This document shows positions 41,326-64,000 of a DNA stretch of 64,000 nucleotides, in pieces (the first letter of the stretch is position 1; each line of letters opens with the position of its first letter). The translations under genes and the position numbers were made by a program. A model generated the notes under the pieces. The model had not been told where the DNA came from, ran no database searches, and worked only from the letters and a program-made list of their open reading frames with translations. Origin of the DNA: Zeus faber (taxonomy: Eukaryota; Chordata; Actinopteri; Zeiformes; Zeidae); NCBI GenBank assembly GCA_960531495.1, contig OY482853.1, forward strand, positions 2,027,565-2,091,564, written 5' to 3'.

Positions 41326-44300
41326 TCCATGAGTCAGAGCTGTAAAAAGTCAATGAAAAGTTCCCCCTGTGGCCCACACTCCCACAGTACTTTCCACTGA
41401 ACCCATCGAGGCACCTGGCCGCCAGGGACTTCAACTAAGGAGAGGGGTTCTCATCCCCCAGAGCACTCCAACCCTGGCATTTTAGAAGTTCGTCAGGGTC
41501 TTCCTACCACCTCCTAATGATATCCTCCATATCCTCAGTCAGGGTTTGCCCTCCAGCCTGCCCCCCCGCCCCCTCTCCCAGCCTGGGTGTTGTCCTGCTT
41601 TCCCCTCCGAGTCATCGGATGCCAGAACCTCTTTTAAGCCCAAAGTCCTTCCTCATTGTCTCTCCAAGTCCTCCCACACCAGAACTTTCGCTTCTGGAGC
41701 CTGGCCTGCCGGTTCCTGTCTACCAAATGGTGAGTCCCCCATGCTGGCCAAGCCCCGGGGGACTGGAAGGGCCTCCCTCACCGCTGGTGGCCCAGTTGGT
41801 TCTTGGGTTGACGCTATGACAGACCACCTTTGGCCCACACCCCCTAGCATCTGCTTTTAACAGGGCCCACTAGGACTCCCATGTCTTCAGCCTCCTTCAG
41901 GATGTGGCAGAGGCTCCAGAGGCGGAATCACTCCGGACAGGGTCCCTCTCACTGCCCATTTTGACTTCCCAGCCATCTGGTCAAGCCCACAACTAGGTGG
42001 CGCTAGGCAGCTCTGGTCCTCTCTTCACCTGACTGTCAAGAACATTTGGCCTCAGGTCTGAAATACAACGTTGATCATCGACCTTCAGCCTGAGGAGCTC
42101 TGATACCAGGTACAATGCCCCCTGGTGGTGGAACATGGTTTGATACGGACCGTCCACGGCACAGAGGTCCAGGGGGGTGTACCCAAGCTCCCCACCCGAT
42201 ACGTCCCCCAGTGACTCCATGGTTCTACTGGGGATATCAAAGTCCACAACATCCAGGGGGTAACATCTCGATCTGAACCCGAGCAGTGTTTTGTGACTGG
42301 ACGTCTGTGCCATTGACCATCCAGATCAAACCAAGGATGTGGTTTCCAGGATCCAGATGCAGAGAAGAACCGGACACGGATGTCAAATAAGACTGGATTT
42401 ATGTAGAGAGTCCTTGGAGAAAACAAATAACAAGAACTCTACCTCAAGAGAAAGCTACGAAAACAAGACATAGTCGTGACCCTTAAACACCGTAGACAGG
42501 CGGAGACACTCTGATGGAAGCTTAGTCCCTGGAGTCATCCAAGCGCCGCCCTCGGTCCAAGATTAATCCAACAATTGTCCAAGATTCAGCAATTGGGAAA
42601 ACACACTGTCTTTATATATCCGGCGCGGTAGTTCCAGCTATGCTTTATAATGCAAAGCATTGTGATGTCATACCTTAATGATGTCTGCTCCCAGAACGCG
42701 ATCATGACTGCCCTCTGGTGGTGGAACATGGTTTGTTCTGGACAGTCAATGTTACTTCCTGGATGTTGTGGACATTGAGGTCCCCAGTGGAACCATGGAG
42801 TCACTGTGAGGGTGTATCCCAGCACCCCCACCCACTACCTCCAAGAAGGTGGTGCACGCTAAACTGCTCTTAGAACCGAGTCCTCCCTGCGACCTTGAGG
42901 TCACCCCCTTGTTGACCCAATAACAGTGACGCAAAACCCCCTGATATTCCTAATATTACATGAGGTTTTAGGTGTTTGTTGACAGAACCTACAGGACTTC
43001 GTATCAGTTCTGAGGTTCTTCCGCAGTCGCCACGCCTGGGCGTACGTAGCTACGCAGCGAGCCTAACACTCTCCCAAAAAGTACCCGAGACAGGAGCTGA
43101 CTTCAGGTGTTTTTAATGGAAGGGAAGTGAAATTGGAACGGCACAAAAGTGTGAAGATTAATGCTCAGTCTCTGTACAAATGCAAATAACTTGTTGATAA
43201 GTCACTCTTACGCCGTGTGCGTACATAGATGAACTTACAGATTGTGCTTCCTCGTGGATGATGCCACGGTGCCGCCTTTACCCAAACGTAGTATTAGTTC
43301 GAAAGGCCTGTTTGGAGGTCACAGTGGTGCAGCACAGGAGCCGGTAGGCGCTACCGACCCATCATTTACGAGGCACGGGATCTTGTGTCTGCTTCACTCA
43401 GGACAGAACAGAGACGGGAGCAGAGGAAATGGAAAGAATATCTGAGTTGTGTCTTACGCGAGAACTTTATGGAGATTTTGTGCACGGCTTCAAAAACTCC
43501 ACTGGGGTCTGAGGGGGATGACACCCGAGCACCCTCTAGCCCCATATATATATAAGATTTGGACCGAACCATTACAATTTCCAGAGAGGTGGTGATAAGT
43601 AAAATATTATTGAATGTATTTTTAGAAGAAACACTGAACACAGAGATTCAAATTGATAAAACAAGACAAAGCACAGCTACAGCATCAGAACCCCATCACC
43701 ACCCCCCAGGTTCAACTTGGTAGAGTCGATGACACTCACTTTGGATCGATTGAATCAACAAACAAGTGTTCCCATGACAACCCAACCAGGGGGGCATTCC
43801 CGACATTGCCGCAAGTGAGGCTTACTTTAGGTGGCCTGGTTACCACAGTGGTCACTCACCGGAATAGGCGTGTATACCCAGTTTTATTTTAGAATTTTTT
43901 TTAACGCAGGTATACCTGCTAAAATATGAGATTGCCACCTTTCCCCTGGCCTGGAGAAATGCGGGTTTTTTTTGTGAGTCACGTTCAAGGTCACAAAGAC
44001 AGCAGAAAAGGGCCGTGTCATGGATCCGGTGTCATTGGGAATGAAATAGTAGAGACAGCAACTTAAACAAACAACATAAAACTATAAAAACCTTGGAAAA
44101 AGCCTCCTGCTCATCACCCGGCGAGACTGCTCCCTCTGTTTCTACAAAAGAGTCGTTCAAAACATTCGGAGAGTTCGTACATCTTTACTGGATCGGGGAG
44201 CAGAGATGCTCCTCCGGTTCCGGGGGGGGGGGCAGTGCCAGAGCCACTCGGAGGTGGCCGGGTGCCCCGCTGTGCTCCCCCTGGTGCCATCCCCAAACTC

Positions 44301-44554
44301 ACAACATTTCACGGCCCTCTGTGCGTAGAAAGGTCAATAACTTGCGATTTGGGATCCTAAATGGGACATGAAATGTTGGAAGGAGACACACGTTACTGTA
44401 TATCTATGCAGAACTTCACCGTGCTTGGCATCGTGCAGGGAAAGGGGCCAAAATTGGAGGTGGAGCCGGGGGTCCTGTTCACATCAGAGGTGGAGCTCAT
44501 TTAAACCTGGGTCTGCTGCAGCGTCATTTGACCCGGACAGAGACCCGGGTTCTT
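41326..44554. other. Intergenic between abcf3 3' end and abcg1 5' end
   Basis: No protein-coding exon of a known family was recognised in 3.2 kb. Parts look repetitive: 'ctggtggtggaacatggtttg' occurs at 42122-42142 and 42715-42735, and a 47-bp segment at 42211-42257 recurs inverted at 42758-42804. Small open frames (for example 41517-41819, 41993-42313 and 43366-43641) lack family features. Unidentified abcg1 5' UTR exons could lie here. Confidence 0.5.
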
Positions 44555-44770
44555 CCTTGGGGATGGTATCTCAGGCGGTAGAGCTGGTGGTCTAGTGATC
44601 TAAAGGTTGCTGGTTGGATCCCAGGCTCCTCCTGCTAGCATGCTGTAGTGTCCTTGAGCAAGACACTTAACCCCTCATTGCTGCTGATGGCTGCATCCGT
44701 CAGTGTTTGAATGATTGTAAGTCGCTTTGGATAAAAGCGTCTGATCAATGACTAATTATTATTATTATTA
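44555..44770 (+). mobile_element. tRNA-type SINE with conserved core, copy 1
   Basis: Head 'ggtatctcaggcggtagagc' and 'ggttgctggttggatccc' (A- and B-box-like). Core 'ccttgagcaagacacttaac'. 3' part 'gtaagtcgctttggataaaa' followed by 'gcgtct', then an ATT tail. This is a very common teleost SINE layout. Copy 2 is at 60515-60712. Confidence 0.85.
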
Positions 44771-44904
44771 TTCCTCTCCCACTGGTGACACATGGCGGAT
44801 GTCAGCGGTGTGGGCAGGTTTTTGGTGCAGTGGGAAAGTGGAATCAGTGAAATAAAAGCACCTTCAAAGCAGCTGGAGAGAGTTTAAAAAGGAGGCACAG
44901 TGAG

Positions 44905-45358
44905 GCGGGACGTTTTATTAGCAGGAAGTTATGATTGGTTTTAAAAGGATTCAGTTATAAGTTAGATATGACATGAGAGGAAAGGAAGGAAGCTTTTCTT
45001 TCTTTTATCTAATAATGTCTTTTAACTTTTCTTTGTAGATACAGACCTCATCCCCCCCCCCACCCACCCACCACCCCGCCCCCCTCAGGTCCAAACCCCA
45101 GGACGGCAGAGCCTTCTGCCGCAGTGCCTTAGAGCCAGACACGCACACAGGGAGGCGGGGACTGGTTCTGAGTCAAGCCCCGCCCACAGGAGCCTTTGTG
45201 CCAATCAGCAGTGGGCTCCATCACTGGGGGAGGGGGCGGAGTTACAGGTGGTTAGAGTCGATTGGCAGTTTGGCGTGGAGCGTTCCGATTTGCCGGCTGG
45301 TGGCGGTGGGCGGGGCCATGGAGCGCTCCGATTGGCTGTTGGCGTGCCGGTGGCGGGG
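44905..45358 (-). other. abcf3: Predicted 3' UTR of abcf3
   Basis: From the abcf3 stop (45359-45361) to an AATAAA signal on minus at 44919-44914. GC-rich near the stop, with C-rich homopolymers around 45050-45085. Confidence 0.5.
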
Positions 45359-62709
<17,351 letters not shown>

Positions 62710-62932
62710 GATACACCGGCCCTGGCTGCGGAGAGCCCCGCGCATGCGTACACGTGCCTATGCGTTGACGCGGTGCACCATGGATAATGTAGTGTTTAGG
62801 CCCGGAACTGAAACGAACGACCACAAAGCGAAAATGGTGATTCATTAGTTAGATCATAGTGTTCTGTTTTTACAAGATGAGGACATGTTTTACATCTTAT
62901 TCTGTGTTCACAATAATAATAATAATAATAAC

Positions 62933-62969
<37 letters not shown>

Positions 62970-63194
62970 GATAGCTACGATATTCATCCCCGAGAGGAAA
63001 TTACAAACAATTATAGTAATCATAGTCATCATAATAACAATAATAATGTTTATTATATTATTATAATCTTGTTCACGGGTGGAGATAGAAGATAAAACAA
63101 CAAGCCACAAACTACTCTGCTCTGTTCTGCGCCTGCGCAGCTCCATCAGAGCGACGGGGTGGAGGGCTAGCATTAGCAGTTAGCTCTGTCTGTA
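62710..63194. promoter_or_regulatory. Shared abcf3/lrch3 bidirectional promoter region
   Basis: 485 bp between the two divergent start codons. Two NRF1-like sites are visible: GCGCATGCGT at 62740-62749, just upstream of the abcf3 ATG, and TGCGCCTGCGCA at 63128-63139, upstream of lrch3. The consensus is TGCGCATGCGCA. An (AAT)n run (62912-62969) separates the two. No TATA box was seen. Transcription start sites are unknown. Confidence 0.65.
62912..62969. repeat. (AAT)n microsatellite
   Basis: About 19 AAT units, with one AAC, between the abcf3 and lrch3 start codons. Confidence 0.95.
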
Positions 63195-63453
63195 ATGGCG
63201 GCCTCGGTGCTACTCGGGGCCGTGGACAACACCGGAGCCAACCTTCCGGTCGGGAGTAACGCCGGGAATGTTTTGGTCGGGAGCAACGGATTGGGAGCGG
63301 CTGGTCCGGCGGGCCCCGCGTCTTGGAATCGCTCCCTGGACCGGGCATTGGACGAAGCTTCAGCCACCGGCTGCCTCAATCTGAGCGGCAGGAAGCTGAA
63401 GGAGTTTCCCCGGAGCGCCGTGAATCACGACCTGGCGGACACCACTAGGGCCG
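63195..63453 (+). CDS. lrch3: LRCH family protein, first coding exon (partial gene)
   Basis: LRCH proteins have N-terminal leucine-rich repeats and a C-terminal calponin-homology domain, and act as cytoskeleton-linked scaffolds. This exon gives 86 codons plus one base: MAASVLLGAVDNTGAN, a Gly/Ala/Pro linker, then SWNRSLDRALDEASATG, LNLSGRKLKEFP and VNHDLADTTRA. The block from SWNRSLDRAL onward reads closest to LRCH3 among the human paralogues, from memory. The donor is CCG|GTGAGT at 63454. The rest of the gene runs beyond the window. The paralogue assignment is less sure than the family. Confidence 0.85.
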
Positions 63454-64000
63454 GTGAGTGGGCTCCGACACGGAGAGTGGGGGACCAGGGCCAGTGTGGT
63501 GGGGGATCAGGGTCGGTGAGTGGGCTCCGACACGGGGAGTGTGAGAACCAGCAGGGCCGGTTAGAGGGGAACCAGGGCCGATGGGGGGAACCAGCAGGGC
63601 CGGTGAGTATACACCAACACGGGGTGTGTCGGGGAACCAGCAGGGCTTGACAAGCTGGAAGTGGGCTCTCTGGAGGTTCCTCAATCTGATGGAAACGAGG
63701 CCCGTTCCCAGATCTAGATTTGGGGTCTGCGGGCGGCAAGACCGGTAATCCAGGCCGGGAGAAATGTGAGGAATGAGGCTGTGTGTTTATGACATTCAGC
63801 CTCGAGACCCAGTGGTGGCAGAGGTTTGAAGGCTGGTCCTGGTACCTGGCTATCCTCCTCCAGACCAGTGGCTCCCTCCTCAGCCCTCCTGCTCTGACAC
63901 ACATTGTTCGTGAATCAGGTGTAAAAGTGGAGTTGCAGCTGCAACCAGCAGAACACAGAGAGAGGTGGGTGACTGGAGGACAGGGCTGGTAACACTGATT
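63454..64000 (+). other. lrch3: Start of lrch3 intron 1, with repeated donor-like blocks
   Basis: GC-rich direct repeats of about 60-90 bp containing 'ggtgagtgggctccgacacg' (63453 and 63515) and a diverged 'cggtgagtatacaccaacac' (63601). No second exon was recognised before the window ends. Confidence 0.6.

Noticed and set aside
44570-44640. Possible tRNA gene
   Set aside because: A- and B-box-like words are present, but the segment continues into a SINE core and tail and does not fold as a complete cloverleaf by eye.
62710-62745. Upstream in-frame start giving ABCF3 a MRGALRSQGRCI extension
   Set aside because: Known ABCF3 proteins begin at the equivalent of MAAYVDILKSEFP; the extension covers the NRF1-like promoter motif.

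Overview
The window is vertebrate, almost certainly teleost, nuclear DNA. It carries intron-split genes with GT/AG splice sites and decayed Tc1, hAT, LINE and SINE copies of fish type. CA/GT microsatellites and long minisatellites are unusually dense. All gene names rest on my recognition of the translated exons; no database search was run.

Layout. Three genes lie head-to-tail on the minus strand and a fourth begins on the plus strand at the right edge. (1) eif4h, coding 17745 down to 5884: 7 coding exons join in frame to 264 codons, with a predicted long 3' UTR to about 3.24 kb. (2) abcg1, coding 38590 down to 21447: 15 coding exons join to 661 codons, with a predicted 3' UTR to about 19.3 kb. 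(3) abcf3, coding 62709 down to 45359: 21 coding exons, including a 23-bp microexon, join to 706 codons. (4) lrch3, first coding exon 63195-63453 on plus. abcf3 and lrch3 start codons are 485 bp apart, head to head, which suggests a shared bidirectional promoter. Every exon join was checked by reading phase, and no frameshift or internal stop was found in the three complete genes.

Mobile DNA. A decayed Tc1-like transposon and the 3' end of a LINE occupy 0.45-2.57 kb. A LINE of about 2.9 kb sits in eif4h intron 2 inside a 24-bp direct repeat. A second copy of that LINE in abcg1 is interrupted by a SINE-like insertion. Two copies of a second Tc1-like family (15.0-15.5 and 40.0-41.3 kb) share an internal AT-rich array. 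There are also two hAT-type MITEs, three copies of one SINE-like family and two of another.

Tandem repeats are the most striking content. A roughly 7-kb satellite (46191-53140) in one abcf3 intron keeps a strict 10-bp register over about 695 blocks and ends beside two perfect inverted repeats. abcg1 introns hold a 2.2-kb array of TCACATGA-containing units and a 1.5-kb CACTCAGTA array. A 1.2-kb GGGAGGA/GGCAGGA array lies about 140 bp upstream of the abcg1 start codon. I found no prokaryotic system, CRISPR array or intact transposase. The candidates for undescribed biology are these arrays, the satellite-edge palindromes and the repeat fragments that abut splice sites.

The genes are functionally separate: translation initiation (eif4h), sterol export (abcg1), ribosome-associated ABC-F ATPase (abcf3) and an LRR/CH-domain scaffold (lrch3). 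Sharing a strand does not imply an operon.
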